Notes under the pieces: generated by a model
The model's input: the letters and a program-made list of their open reading frames with translations, nothing else
The model's database searches: none
Told to the model about the DNA's origin: nothing
In this document: piece after piece, positions 13,201 to 24,540 of the stretch
Layout: each line of letters opens with the position of its first letter
Numbering within the stretch: position 1 is the stretch's first letter
Source of the DNA: Solea solea
Taxonomy: Eukaryota; Chordata; Actinopteri; Pleuronectiformes; Soleidae
Direction of reading: 5' to 3'
NCBI RefSeq assembly: GCF_958295425.1
Contig: NC_081153.1
Span: forward strand, 12,115,001-12,179,000
Length of the DNA stretch: 64,000 bases
Translations under genes and position numbers: made by a program

Positions 13201-16200
13201 TAAGCTCAACCTTCAGCCTGTCCAATGGTTTATTGGCAAAATTATTCAGGTACTAACATGGATTTGCTCTGTAATAACTCATTAGCATTACTTAGGGTTA
13301 TGTTACTCTAACAAATACATGTACTGTGTTTGTGTGCAGGTTTATGAGATGATGTTGGTACGGCATGGCTTCATGATAGTAGGAGACCCTCTTGGAGGAA
13401 AAACTTGTGCTTACAAGGTCCTTGCAGCTGCTCTTGGAGATCTATATAAAGGTAGGTTATTTGGTTTATTTGCAATTTATTCCCTGGCTTCTATCAAGCC
13501 GGTAACACACGCTGACACTTTAGTTTCGCATTTTTATTGTCATACAGCCAAGGTGATGGATGAGTTTGCAGTAAACTACAGCATCATCAACCCCAAGTCC
13601 ATCACCATGGGCCAGCTGTATGGCTGCTTCGACCCTGTCAGCCATGAGTGGTCTGATGGTGTCCTGGCCACCACTTACAGGGATCAGGCTATGTCTACCT
13701 CAGAAAATCGACAGTGGATCATCTTTGATGGACCCATCGATGCTGTCTGGATTGAGAACATGAACACTGTGCTGGATGACAACAAGAAGGTAGTAGCCAT
13801 TTTGAGGAATCTCTCAATATATGCATAAATCTGATGTATTATATCATTCACGCCTTCCTGTTCACTCCTTTCACCGATAGCTCTGTCTGATGAGTGGCGA
13901 GATCATACAAATGAGTCCCAAGATGAGTCTGATCTTCGAACCTGCTGACCTGGAGCAAGCCTCACCGGCTACTGTCAGTCGGTAAGCAGCACAGACAGAA
14001 GCAACACCAGCAGCAGTGGTACACATACTATTATGTGCAAAAAGGTAATACTTGTTTTTTGAGGTTTTGATTACGTAACTTTATGTCTGAAGGTGTGGAA
14101 TGATCTACATGGAACCCGATCAGCTGGGCTGGACTCCTCTCAGAGATTCTTACATGACCACTCTGCCTGAAAGACTGAGTTCAGAACACAGAGAGCTGGT
14201 ATGGGCATTGGCTCTTTGGTGGCCTTTTTTGTTAAAGGTATGTAAATGCTATCAAGGTATCATATAACATGTTTAAAGCCTGTTTGTTTGGAATATCCCA
14301 CAGATCATGGACCTGTTTGATTGGTTAGTTCAGCCCTGTCTGGATTTTATTAACAGCAATTGTCGCTTTGTGATTCAAACGTCTCCCATTCACTTGGTCC
14401 ATTGTCTATTGAAGCTGTTTACCTGCCTGATGGGTTAGTATTACAGTACATTGCTAGTGTTGCATTTCATTCTATTTTGATAATTGATCGGTCATCGTGA
14501 CATGTTTATTGTTGATGTTCATGTCTTCTGCATGGCTAGATGAAATCTCTAAATCAGGAACCAAACGTGCAAAGACTATGTCCAGCCAGCAGATAACCAT
14601 GTGGCTGCAGGGCCTGTTTTTGTTTGCGGCTGTTTGGACTTTGGGTGGAACCATCACCGGGGAGTGTCGTAAGAAGTTTGATGTCTTTTACCGCAATTTG
14701 ATCATGGGCACAAATAGAGAGCACCCTCCGCCTGAGAGTATTACTCTTAAAGCAGAGAACATCTTCCCTATCAAAGGTAACAAGATCTCCATAATAATTT
14801 TTTAAGTATTTATTAAACCGTTTTAATTGTTTTTTTACATTTAAATTTTTTTTCCGCAGACACTGTATATGACTATTACTTCCATAAAGATGGACATGGG
14901 CAGTGGAATATATGGACTTCTTTAATCACAAAGGCAGATAATGTCATTTCAGCTGAAGCCAATGTGAGTATGTCCAATTTATTATGATATTGTGATAGTA
15001 AAGCTCTGACTTGCTGGTGATGTGAGATGTTCCCTGTTTCCTTTTGACTTTGGCTTTTGACTCTCTGTAAAGAGTTGGTGTAAAGTCTCTGTAAAGACAG
15101 GAATCTTTTCTTTGGATCTTTTCTTAAATGACTTATATTCCTCTTATATGTGTAGATTACCACAGTCTGGCAATGTCTGCATATATCTCCTTTCCCATTT
15201 CTTAACGTGGGTTAACTAAAATACTTCTACACATGAGATTTAAAGCTCCATTGTGTAGATCTGAAGAGGCAGCAAGCAGAACACTAAAGATGATTGGCAT
15301 GCTCCACTGCAGCTAAAGTAAAATCACAGTTTTAGCCTCAAAGGTTGATACTGTCACAAGTCCACGATGGTTTAAAGACAGCCTAATGTTTCTAATCAAA
15401 TTTCTTTTCCCCTCCAGGTGTCAGACCTCATTATTCCAACAACGGAGACAGCTCGTCAGTTGTTTTTCCTGCATACCTATCTGGCGCATGAAGTACCCAT
15501 GCTTTTTGTGGGGCCAACTGGAACTGGCAAATCTGTGATTAACGACAGCTTCTTAGCAAAGCTGCCAAAGGAGCGGTACACTCCTAACTGTATCAACTTC
15601 TCAGCCCGCACCTCAGCAAATCAGACCCAAGATATGATCATGACAAAGCTAGACAGAAGAAAGAAGAACATGTTTGGACCTACAATGGGGAAAAAATGTA
15701 TCATCTATGTTGGTAGGTAATTATTGAAAGATGATTGATTCCATGCAGTAAGAATTTATTTAGATTGATTTATATTGAATGTAGAAATTACATATAGTGT
15801 CATTTCTTCTCCATAGATGACCTTAACATGCCAGCTAAAGAAATCTATGGTGCCCAACCACCAATCGAACTACTTAGGCAGTGGATTGACCACCGCCACT
15901 GGTATGACAAGAAGGACACCTCCAGACTGAACATAGTGGATGTGCTGTTTATGTCTGCAATGGGGCCTCCCGGTGGTGGGAGGAATGACATTACAGGTAT
16001 TTTAAAGTAAAAATGAGTTTTTCTGTCAGACAATTAGCTGAATTTTACTTTAAATCACAACATTTTTGAAATCCTAGGCCGCTTCACTCGTCACTTGAAC
16101 ATCATCTCAATTAATTGCTTTGACGACTCAACACTGACAAAGATATTCAGCTCGATCACTGACTGGCACTTCAGCAAAGGGTTTGATCCCTCTTTCCTCA

Positions 16201-19200
16201 GGTAACCTGTCTAAAGTATTTTTGAAATTGTTGTAAAAGACAAATGCAATAAATTGTCTTTGTTCAAAATGCACATTTTGTCACATGTTCCAGGTTAGGC
16301 AGCATCATGGTCCAGGCAACAATGGCAGTCTTTAAGGAAACTATAGACAGCTTCCTCCCCACTCCATCAAAATCCCACTACATCTTTAACCTCCGAGACT
16401 TTGCTCGAGTAATACGAGGTGTACTGCTGGCTCCAAGCACACACATGCAGGTCAGAGTGGAGAAAGTGAAATCTTTTATTCAAGCATGAAATCTCTTCTT
16501 TACTTTGTTCTTGTATGTTTGTTTTAATTTTTTGTCAGGATCAAAACAAACTGATCCGCCTGTGGATCCACGAGGTCTACCGTGTTTTCTACGACCGACT
16601 TATTGACAACAAGGACAAGGGAACATTCTTTGGAATTGTTAAACAGAGAACCATAAAGCATTTCAAGCTGAGCTTGGACAATGTACGGACAAAAATGTAT
16701 TCTGCAAAGTCAACAATGCCATTTTGTATGTTAGTTTGAACACGTCAAAGTGTTGTACTGCAGCTAAATTGGGAACAACACATTTATAAAGACAAGTGAA
16801 TACAAGTGAAGTGAATACTAAAGCTCCTGTATTTAATCCTAAATCTCATTTATTTTCATCTAGCTCCTGAGGCACCTCACCACAAATGGCAAGGTAGTGG
16901 ATGAAAACATCCGTAGCTTGTTCTTCGGTGATTATATCAAACCTGATACTGAGTCCAAGATCTATGATGAAATCACAGACGTGAATGTCTTGCAAGAAGT
17001 GATGGAGATCTACCTGGAGGATTATAACAACTACAGCAAGACGCCCATGAATCTTGTTCTGTTTAAGTTTGCAATAGAACACATTTCCCGCATATGCCGC
17101 GTACTGAAACAAGACAATGGCCACCTTCTGCTCGTTGGCATTGGGGGCTCCGGGCGACAGAGTGCCACTAAGCTGGGCACCTTCATCAATGATTACAGCT
17201 TGATCCAGATTGAGCTGACCAAAACCTACAACATGTCAGACTGGCGAGATGACCTGAAGCAGATGATGCGTAAAGCAGGCATCGATGGCAGGAACTCAGT
17301 TTTTCTGTTCAATGACTGCCAAATTAAGACTGAGGCCATGTTGGAAGACATCAACATGTTGCTTAACACCGGTGATGTGCCTAACATCTTTCCTGCTGAC
17401 GAACGTGCTGAAATCCTGGAGAAAGTGCAGGGAATTGCCCGGATGGAAGGCAAAAAGATTGATCCTACTCCACTTCCATTATACAACTTCTTCATTGACC
17501 GTGTGAAGGCTAACCTTCATATAGTCCTAGGTAGGTTCTAGGTGGGTTCCCTTTTGTTGGTGTAAGTTTGAAAAAGTGGTTGTAACTGAGAGTCATTGTG
17601 TTCTGCAGCAATGAGTCCCATTGGCGATGCATTTAGGAACCGTCTTAGAATGTTCCCCTCCCTCATCAATTGCTGTACCATTGACTGGTTTCATGAATGG
17701 CCAACTGATGCTCTGGAGATGGTGGCCCAGAAGTTCCTGGAAGACGTGGAAATGGAGAGTGAAATCAGAAAAGAGTAAGGACATAAATTAGTAAGTAGTA
17801 CTCATTCCAGCTGTGTAACACTGCAGTATCTTCACATTTTTCTCTCTCCATGTGCCAGGGTGGTGGAGATGTGCCAGACCTTCCAGACAGGTGTGGTGGA
17901 GATCTCAAAGTCATTCTTCTCCAGCTTAAGGAGACACAACTATGTGACACCCACTTCCTACCTTGAACTTATCCTCACCTATAAGACTCTGCTAAATGAT
18001 AAGAGGAATGAAGTGGACACTGCAAGGAACCGTTATATTGTTGGTCTGCAGAAATTGGACTTTGCTACATCTCAGGTGATTTACAGTTTAAAGAAATATT
18101 ACTGTGAATGTTAACTTCTTAAACTAAAGGAATTGCAGTGCGTCCTAAAATAACCACTTCGTGTTTACAGGTGTCAGTGATGCAGCAGCAGCTGACAGCC
18201 TTGCAGCCAGAACTTATCCAGACCTCAGCTGAGACAGATGAGATGATGGGAAAGATAGAGACGGAAACAGTGGAAGTGGACGCTAAGAAAGATTTAGTGT
18301 CTGCTGATGAGAAAGTGGCTAATGATGCAGCAGAAGCAGCTCAAGTCATTAAAGTATGCATGTATTTCTGGATCAATTGCATTTTATTTAGATTTTCAGC
18401 TATTTACCTATTTAGAGACTGGCTATAACATACTTGTTAACTTCCAGGATGACTGTGAGAAAGACTTGGCCATAGCAATGCCTGCACTGAATGCTGCCCT
18501 GTCCTCCCTGGATACCTTAAAACCTGCTGACATTACAGAAGTAAAGTCTATGAAGAACCCACCTGGTCCAGTCAAACTTGTAATGGAATCCATCTGTATC
18601 ATGAATGGAGTTAAACCTGAGAAAAAACCTGATCCTTGTGGCTCAGGTAGGTCCTTTAAGCTTTAAAAGAACAATCTCTTCTATTTTCTCATCAGCGTTT
18701 GCAGAAGAGTAATTGCATAAAATATTTGTGTTACAGGTAAGATGATTGAAGACTTCTGGGGCCCTTCAAAGAAACTCCTGGCAGACCAGAAATTTTTGGA
18801 ACGTCTGAAAACCTATGATAAAGACAACATCCCTGCTGTTTATATCAAGAAAATCAGAGATAAATTTGTTGACCACCCTGACTTTCAGCCCTCTGTTATT
18901 AAAAATGTCTCCTCGGCTTGTGAGGGTCTGTGTAAATGGGTGCGGGCGATGGAAGTATATGAAAACGTAGCCAAAGTCGTCGCCCCAAAGAAGGAGAGGT
19001 TGAAGCAGGCTGAGGATGAGCTGGCGGCACAGATGGAAATGTTGACTGTGAAGAGAGCTGAGCTGAAAGAAGTAGAGGACAGGCTGCAGAGCTTGTACGA
19101 CGAGTTGGCGAAAATGATGAGGAAGAAGGAAGTGCTGGAAAACAACATTGAATCATGTTCTCAGAAGCTGAACAGGGCAGAGAAGTTGATTGGAGGACTT

Positions 19201-22200
19201 GGTGGAGAGAAGGACAGATGGACAGAGGCTGCAAGGCAACTAGAGATTAGGTATATTGAAATATTTATTAATATTTATTATATATATATACTGTATGGTT
19301 ATATATTAATCAGAATTGTATTACTATATTTCCTCTCCACAGATTCATCAACCTGACAGGTGACATACTCCTCTCTTCTGGAACTGTATCCTACCTCGGG
19401 GCATTTACTGTAGAGTTCCGTACACTGTGTCAGGATAAATGGCACACCCTGTGCCAAGAGAAGAAAGTCCCCTGCTCTGAGGACTTTACCCTCAGCACCA
19501 CTCTAGGTAATCAAGTGGCCATCAGGGCATGGCAGATTGCTGGGCTGCCGGTGGACTCCTTCTCAACAGACAATGGTATCATCGCATTTAACTCCCGTCG
19601 CTGGCCGCTAATGATAGACCCTCAAGGTCAAGCCAACAAGTGGATCAAGAACCTGGAGAAGGAAAACCACCTTGCAGTCATAAAACTATCAGATGACAAC
19701 TATGTGAGAGTTTTGGTACAGTGCATTCAGTTTGGTACCCCTGTTCTTATGGAGAATGTTGGCGAGGAACTCCATCCTGTACTTGAACCTGTGTTACTGA
19801 CGCAGACCTTCAAACAGAAGGGCGTGGAGTACATGAAGATAGGGGAGAATCTGGTGGAATATTGCAATACCTTTAAGTTCTACATGACCACTGGATTGAG
19901 AAACCCTCACTATCTCCCTGAAGTGGCCGCCAAAGTCTGTCTGCTCAACTTTATGATTACCCCGCAAGGCTTACAGGACCAGCTTTTAGGGCTTGTAGTA
20001 GCCAAAGAGAGACCTGAACTTGAGGAGAAGAAGAACCAGCTCATTCTAGAGAGCGCTGCCAACAGCAAGCAGCTAAAGGAAATTGAGGATAAGATCCTGC
20101 AAGTACTCTCCTCTTCTGAAGGGAACATCCTGGAGGATGAGGAGGCAGTTAAGATACTGTCATCTTCCAAGGTTCTCTCAATGGAGATCTCTGAGAAGCA
20201 AAAAATTGCCCATGTCACTGAGAATGAGATTGATGACACGCGTATGGGCTATCGTCCTGTGGCAGAGCACTCATCTGTTTTGTTTTTCTGCGTCTCACAG
20301 CTAGCCAACATCGAACCCATGTATCAGTACTCCTTGACCTGGTTCATCTACCTTTACCTGTATTCCATCGCTGACAGCGTGAGTAGTGATGATGTGGCTG
20401 AAAGAATCAGCAATATTGTGGAACACTTTACTCTCTGCATCTATAAAAATATCTGCCGTTCACTTTTTGAGAAGGACAAGCTGCTCTTCTCCCTACTGCT
20501 CACTGTAGGCATAATGCAGGGCAGGGACCAGATTGATAACCAAGTCTGGCAGTTCCTTTTAACAGGTGGGATTGCTTTGGATAACCCGTATCCCAACCCT
20601 GCTCCAGAGTGGCTGTCTGACAAAAGTTGGTCTGAGATTGTAAGGGGCTCTAAACTGCCAAACCTGAATGGTTTTTTTGAACATGTTGAGCAAAACATCC
20701 CTGAATGGAAGAAACTTTATGATTCAGGACACCCTGAAAAAACCCAGTTGCCTGACCAGTGGAGAGAGTTGGAAGGGATGGATCGAATGGTTGTGATCAG
20801 ATGCTTCAGACCAGATAAACTGGTCCCAGCAGTGCAGGATTTTATAGTAGCTAATATGGGGCAGGCTTACATTGAACCACCTACGTTCGACTTGGCAGGG
20901 AGCTACAACGACTCAAACTGTTGCACCCCTCTTATCTTTGTGTTGTCACCAGGAACTGATCCAACTGCAGGTGATTATGTTTTTGTATTTATTTAGAATT
21001 GTGACATTGCACAGCACTGAACATCAGCACTAAACATACACACAGTACTTACACAAGACAACCTTCATGGGAAAAAAAAACAGCAGCTAATGAAGAGCTG
21101 TTTTATTTCATGTGAACAAAGACAGATGTTTCTCATGCACATCTGATTTTGAATGGAAAAGGTTCCTCGTGAAGAATTGCTATGTTCCTTCAGGTCTGCT
21201 GAAGTTTGCTGATGACCTCGACATGGGGGGCAATATGACCCAGACCATTTCCCTCGGGCAGGGACAGGGACCCATAGCAGCTCAGATGATTGACAAAGCC
21301 ATCAAAGAGGGCTCATGGGTAGTACTGCAGAACTGCCACCTGGCTACCAGCTGGATGCCCACTCTGGAGAGAATTTGTGAAGAAACCATCGTCCCAGAGT
21401 ACACACACACCAACTTTAGGTAACAGATCCTACACAGTGAGCTTCACTCAAACATTTGCTGTTGTCAGTATGAACACAATAAATGCAAACATCTCCCTCT
21501 CAGGTTATGGTTAACTAGTTATCCATCCGACAAGTTCCCCGTCAGTATCCTGCAGAATGGGCTGAAGATGACCAATGAGCCTCCTAAAGGAATCAGAGCT
21601 AACCTGCTGCGCTCTTACCAGAGTGACCCCATTTCCGACCCCAGCTTCTTTGGCGGCTCCAACAAGCAAGAAATTTGGCAGAAGCTCCTCTTCGGTCTCA
21701 CTTTCTTCCATGCATTAGTACAGGAAAGGAGGAACTTTGGACCTCTGGGTAAGACATTTATTGAACTCTATTTTCATTTTAAGATGAAGACTTTCATTTT
21801 GAAGCATTTTGTATTCTGTATCCTAGTTATTGTAGCTTTTAATCATGTGTTGCAATATGCAATCACTCTTTCTTATTCTTTCACTCTTAAGGCTGGAATA
21901 TTCCATATGAGTTTAATGAGTCTGACCTGAGGATCAGCATGAGGCAGATCCAGATGTTCCTGGAAGAGTATGAGGATGTTCCACTGACAGCCCTCACATA
22001 CCTTACAGGTGAATCATTTCTTTGCATCAATGACATGTGCAGCATGGTGATATTCTGAGAATCATACAAACTTCTAGATCCAATTAGAGTTAAAGACATA
22101 CATCTATATCACTTATTAATTATTAGATTACTCAAGAATCAAAGTCACTTAAAGCTTTTTGGAACACAACATATCAAGTGGTGTGTGAAGAATATCTCTG

Positions 22201-24210
22201 GACATAAATGTTTGTCTAATATGAAATAAAACTCTGATCAAACGTATTAGTGTATTGCTTGTATTCTTATCACAGGTGAATGCAACTACGGAGGCAGGGT
22301 GACCGATGACAAAGACAGACGTCTGCTGATCTCGCTCCTGTCCATATTCTACAGCTGGGAGCTGATAGAGCAGGAATGCTACAGCTTGTGTGAGGACAAC
22401 CTTTATCACATCCCAGCTGATGGACCCTATCAGGTATCACTATAAGGCTCTGGTCAATTCCTAGTTAACATCACAGTGTAAGGATGTAATTTTGTGACAT
22501 AGATATAGGCTTGCAGTTTTCTATTCACAGGAGCGTGTATAATATTTGTTTGGATCTCTGTTGTCTGCTCTATCGTGCTTTTATGGTCAGAGCCCCTTGA
22601 CTATAATCATATAATCATCTTATAGAAACTAATCTTTTAAAATGATATGTTTTTTTTCCAGGCATATGTTGACTACATTCGCAGCCTACCGATTTGTGCG
22701 GATCCTTGTGTGTTTGGACTTCACAGCAACGCTGACATCACTAAAGACAATCAAGAAACCAATCAACTCCTGGAAGGAGTATTATCAACTCTGCCTAGGG
22801 AGATGGGAGGCGGGGATAAATCTCCTCAGGTTAGCACTTTTTATATTTCACTCAGGAAACAGTATGTGTAAACTAGCTGCCAAACATGCAACCTTCAAGT
22901 GTCTTCTGTTTTTGTAGGAGGTAGTAGATGAGCTTGCAGGAGACATCCTGTCCAAGCTGCCAGATGACTTTGACATACAAATGATAATTGAGAAATACCC
23001 CGTCATGTATGAGGAATCTATGAACACCGTTTTGAGGCAGGAAATAATCCGCTTCAACAGGTACTATTCAGCTTGCAAAATACCAATGTTTATTATGTGT
23101 AACTCCAAAGTTCATTTGTGTATCTGTGAAGGTTACACTCATTCTTAATCCCACTGTCTTCCCATCAGACTCACAAATGTGGTGCGGCGCAGCTTGGTCA
23201 GCGTCCAAAAAGCTTTGAAGGGCCAGGTTGTTATGTCTTCTGAACTTGAGGGCATTTTTAACAGCATGCTGGTGGGCAAGGTGCCCGCTATGTGGGCAGC
23301 CAAGTCTTACCCCTCTCTCAAGCCATTGGGAAGCTACATGACTGATCTGTTAGCCAGACTGCAGTTCCTGCAAGTAAGAATTATGGTTGTTTCAGGTCAA
23401 ACAGACCTTGAATGAACAGAACACAGAGTATGACTGGAACGATGAACGAACCACATACTAAGTAGTTGCAGTCTATCTTTAAAGTAATTTGCATGTATTA
23501 GATTAATGCATTATGAAACAGTACTGGATGTCTATAGAGCAAATTACATTGATTCTTTTCAATAGTCTAAGTAAATATGTACTTGAATGTTTTAACAGGA
23601 CTGGATAGATGACGGCCCACCTACAGTCTTTTGGTTTTCTGGCTTTTACTTCACTCAGTCATTCCTTACGGGAGTGTCTCAGAATTTTGCCAGGAAGTAC
23701 ACCATCCCCATAGACTTCATTGGGTTTGAATTTGAGGCAAGACATTTCAACTTTGCTCAGTGTTTTTGCTAATATAGTATTCAATCCTTCTCCTAATTTA
23801 ATGATATAGGAAACTTAAATACAATGTAATTATAAATAAGCGGCCTTGTTTTTCAGGTTACTGAACAAGAGACCAACATGAATGAGAAGCCAGAGGATGG
23901 AGCCTATGTTAGAGGCCTCTTCATGGAGGGTGCACGCTGGGACAGGGAGAATATGGTCATTGGAGAGTCCCTCCCCAAGATCCTCTTTGACTCATTACCC
24001 ATCATTAAGCTTAAACCAGGAGAGATGTCCAAATTTAAGCATGAAAACATCTATGTATGTCCTGTTTACAAAACCAGTGCTCGCAGAGGGACTTTGTCCA
24101 CCACAGGTCACTCGACTAACTATGTCCTGTCCATCGAGCTGCCATCTGACAAGCCACAAAAACACTGGATCAACCGCGGAGTGGCCTGCCTCTGCCAGCT
24201 GGATGACTAG
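2297..24210 (+). CDS. dnah12: Axonemal dynein heavy chain 12 (59 exons)
   Basis: Heavy chain of a single-headed inner-arm dynein, an ATP-driven motor that bends the axoneme of motile cilia and sperm tails. Fifty-nine exons were placed from GT/AG signals and phase; they sum to 11,841 nt, or 3,946 residues, which is the length expected for this family. Walker A motifs occur at residues about 1261 ([11 protein letters not shown]1), 1542 ([11 protein letters not shown]2) and 1903 ([11 protein letters not shown]3). The degenerate GIGGSGRQ of AAA4 is near 2263. The stalk and microtubule-binding domain span about 2522-2820. The protein ends in the C-terminal head with [10 protein letters not shown] and CLCQLDD. 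The DNAH3/7/12 clade is clear. DNAH12 is preferred because distinctive strings ([33 protein letters not shown]) match what I recall of DNAH12, and the EF-hand insertion of DNAH7 is absent. The ATG at 2297 has an upstream in-frame stop at 2279, but the extreme N-terminus remains uncertain. Confidence 0.93.
7368..10443 (+). other. dnah12: dnah12 exons 16-24: linker (DHC N2)
   Basis: Exons read as 7368-7459, 7559-7673, 7877-7993, 8634-8813, 8902-9038, 9564-9765, 9872-9964, 10138-10248 and 10329-10443. They encode the mechanical linker that swings across the AAA ring. Landmarks are [55 protein letters not shown], the [20 protein letters not shown] segment and [15 protein letters not shown]. All are diagnostic of axonemal dyneins. 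Confidence 0.92.
10540..12237 (+). other. dnah12: dnah12 exons 25-28: AAA1 motor domain
   Basis: Exons 10540-10738, 10866-10974, 11054-11167 and 12061-12237. AAA1 is the main ATP-hydrolysing site. The P-loop [16 protein letters not shown] is encoded at 10912-10935 onward. The Walker B string [11 protein letters not shown] lies at the end of exon 27. The sensor-I segment [19 protein letters not shown] ends exon 28. Key lysine, aspartate and glutamate residues are intact, so the motor looks active. Confidence 0.94.
11541..11830. repeat. Dispersed teleost repeat, copy A (dnah12 intron 27)
   Basis: About 290 bases inside the 893-bp intron between 11167 and 12061. They resemble 40420-40720 in plcl2 intron 6. 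Both share a terminal tract built on ATTAATTGATTAC, an inner ACTATTTTGA, the core CTTAAATGTGAATA, TTTGCTCCA(C/T)ATAACAAAGAA and GAGAACATCAT, and an ending made of ACTCGATTAAT and CAGATTA-type motifs. The ends are loosely inverted. This matches a common fish interspersed element that I recognise but cannot name. Confidence 0.7.
12601..14433 (+). other. dnah12: dnah12 exons 29-36: AAA1 end and AAA2
   Basis: Exons 12601-12692, 12783-13002, 13115-13249, 13340-13451, 13548-13789, 13881-13981, 14093-14198 and 14304-14433. AAA1 finishes with [23 protein letters not shown]2 carries GDPLGGKT (13382-13405) and the string [40 protein letters not shown] and [15 protein letters not shown] follow. AAA2 binds nucleotide but is generally not a fast ATPase. 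Confidence 0.92.
14540..16682 (+). other. dnah12: dnah12 exons 37-43: AAA3
   Basis: Exons 14540-14776, 14860-14963, 15418-15712, 15817-15996, 16078-16201, 16294-16450 and 16539-16682. The Walker A sequence GPTGTGKS is at 15511-15534. Walker B follows as [19 protein letters not shown] across the exon 39/40 junction, then MGPPGGGRN and [18 protein letters not shown]3 is the regulatory ATP site of dynein. Confidence 0.92.
16864..18075 (+). other. dnah12: dnah12 exons 44-46: AAA4
   Basis: Exons 16864-17530 (667 nt), 17609-17774 and 17859-18075. The AAA4 nucleotide loop GIGGSGRQS (17137-17163) has arginine where a Walker A lysine would be, as usual for axonemal dyneins. Other landmarks are [36 protein letters not shown] and [13 protein letters not shown]. 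The segment before AAA4 ([19 protein letters not shown]) lacks the calmodulin-like EF-hand that I recall in DNAH7. Confidence 0.93.
18171..19250 (+). other. dnah12: dnah12 exons 47-49: stalk and microtubule-binding domain
   Basis: Exons 18171-18353, 18448-18646 and 18737-19250. Exon 47 is the outgoing coiled coil (residues about 2522-2582). Exon 48 and the start of exon 49 hold the microtubule-binding head, with [17 protein letters not shown] and [16 protein letters not shown]. From about 18960 a lysine- and glutamate-rich returning coiled coil ends in [18 protein letters not shown]. Confidence 0.93.
19343..20970 (+). other. dnah12: dnah12 exon 50: AAA5 and start of AAA6 in one 1,628-nt exon
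   Basis: A single uninterrupted coding exon. It begins after the acceptor at 19341-19342 and runs to a GT donor at 20971. It encodes AAA5 ([46 protein letters not shown]), the strut helices ([18 protein letters not shown]) and the start of AAA6 ([40 protein letters not shown]). Most other exons of this gene are 70-250 nt. The size suggests loss of several introns; see findings. Confidence 0.94.
21194..24210 (+). other. dnah12: dnah12 exons 51-59: AAA6 end and C-terminal domain
   Basis: Exons 21194-21419, 21504-21748, 21892-22008, 22276-22433, 22662-22829, 22918-23060, 23169-23373, 23599-23736 and 23857-24210. Landmarks are [70 protein letters not shown] and the C-terminal [18 protein letters not shown], with TAG at 24208-24210. 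Exon 58 ends before GC rather than GT (GAG|GCAAGA at 23737). Confidence 0.93.
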
Positions 24211-24540
24211 GACCTAGATGCATTGTGTTTTTTAGATGAAGACTACATACATAGATAACTGTACAGACAACAAGTACCATTAAATTCCATTTAACAGTGT
24301 GCAGTTTGTGCATTTTAGATGTTCAGATAAATAACAGAGGTGGTACTCATGTATTCATAATCTTTGTTTGTGCTAATTGCATATTCAACTGAGATACAGC
24401 CGGGGAGCAAATAAATGTCACAAATGCACAGCATGATTTTACATCAGACCTGATTTCAAACACTGATGTCAACATAATGCTATTTCAATTTCTGATTAGA
24501 TGAAGGACAGAAAAATGTAGGATAACGGATCACCTATGTC
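24211..24540 (+). other. dnah12 3' UTR region
   Basis: Sequence following the dnah12 stop. An AATAAA hexamer at 24410-24415, 200 bases after the stop, is the likely poly(A) signal. No other feature is seen before the transposon-derived region begins near 24540. Confidence 0.6.
24410..24415 (+). terminator. Candidate poly(A) signal of dnah12
   Basis: Canonical AATAAA located 200 bases after the dnah12 stop codon, in AT-rich sequence. Use is inferred from position only. Confidence 0.5.

Noticed and set aside
2297..24210. Identity as DNAH7 or DNAH3
   Set aside because: DNAH7 as I recall it carries an EF-hand insertion before AAA4 that is absent here. C-terminal strings fit DNAH12 better than DNAH3, though a phylogeny would be decisive.
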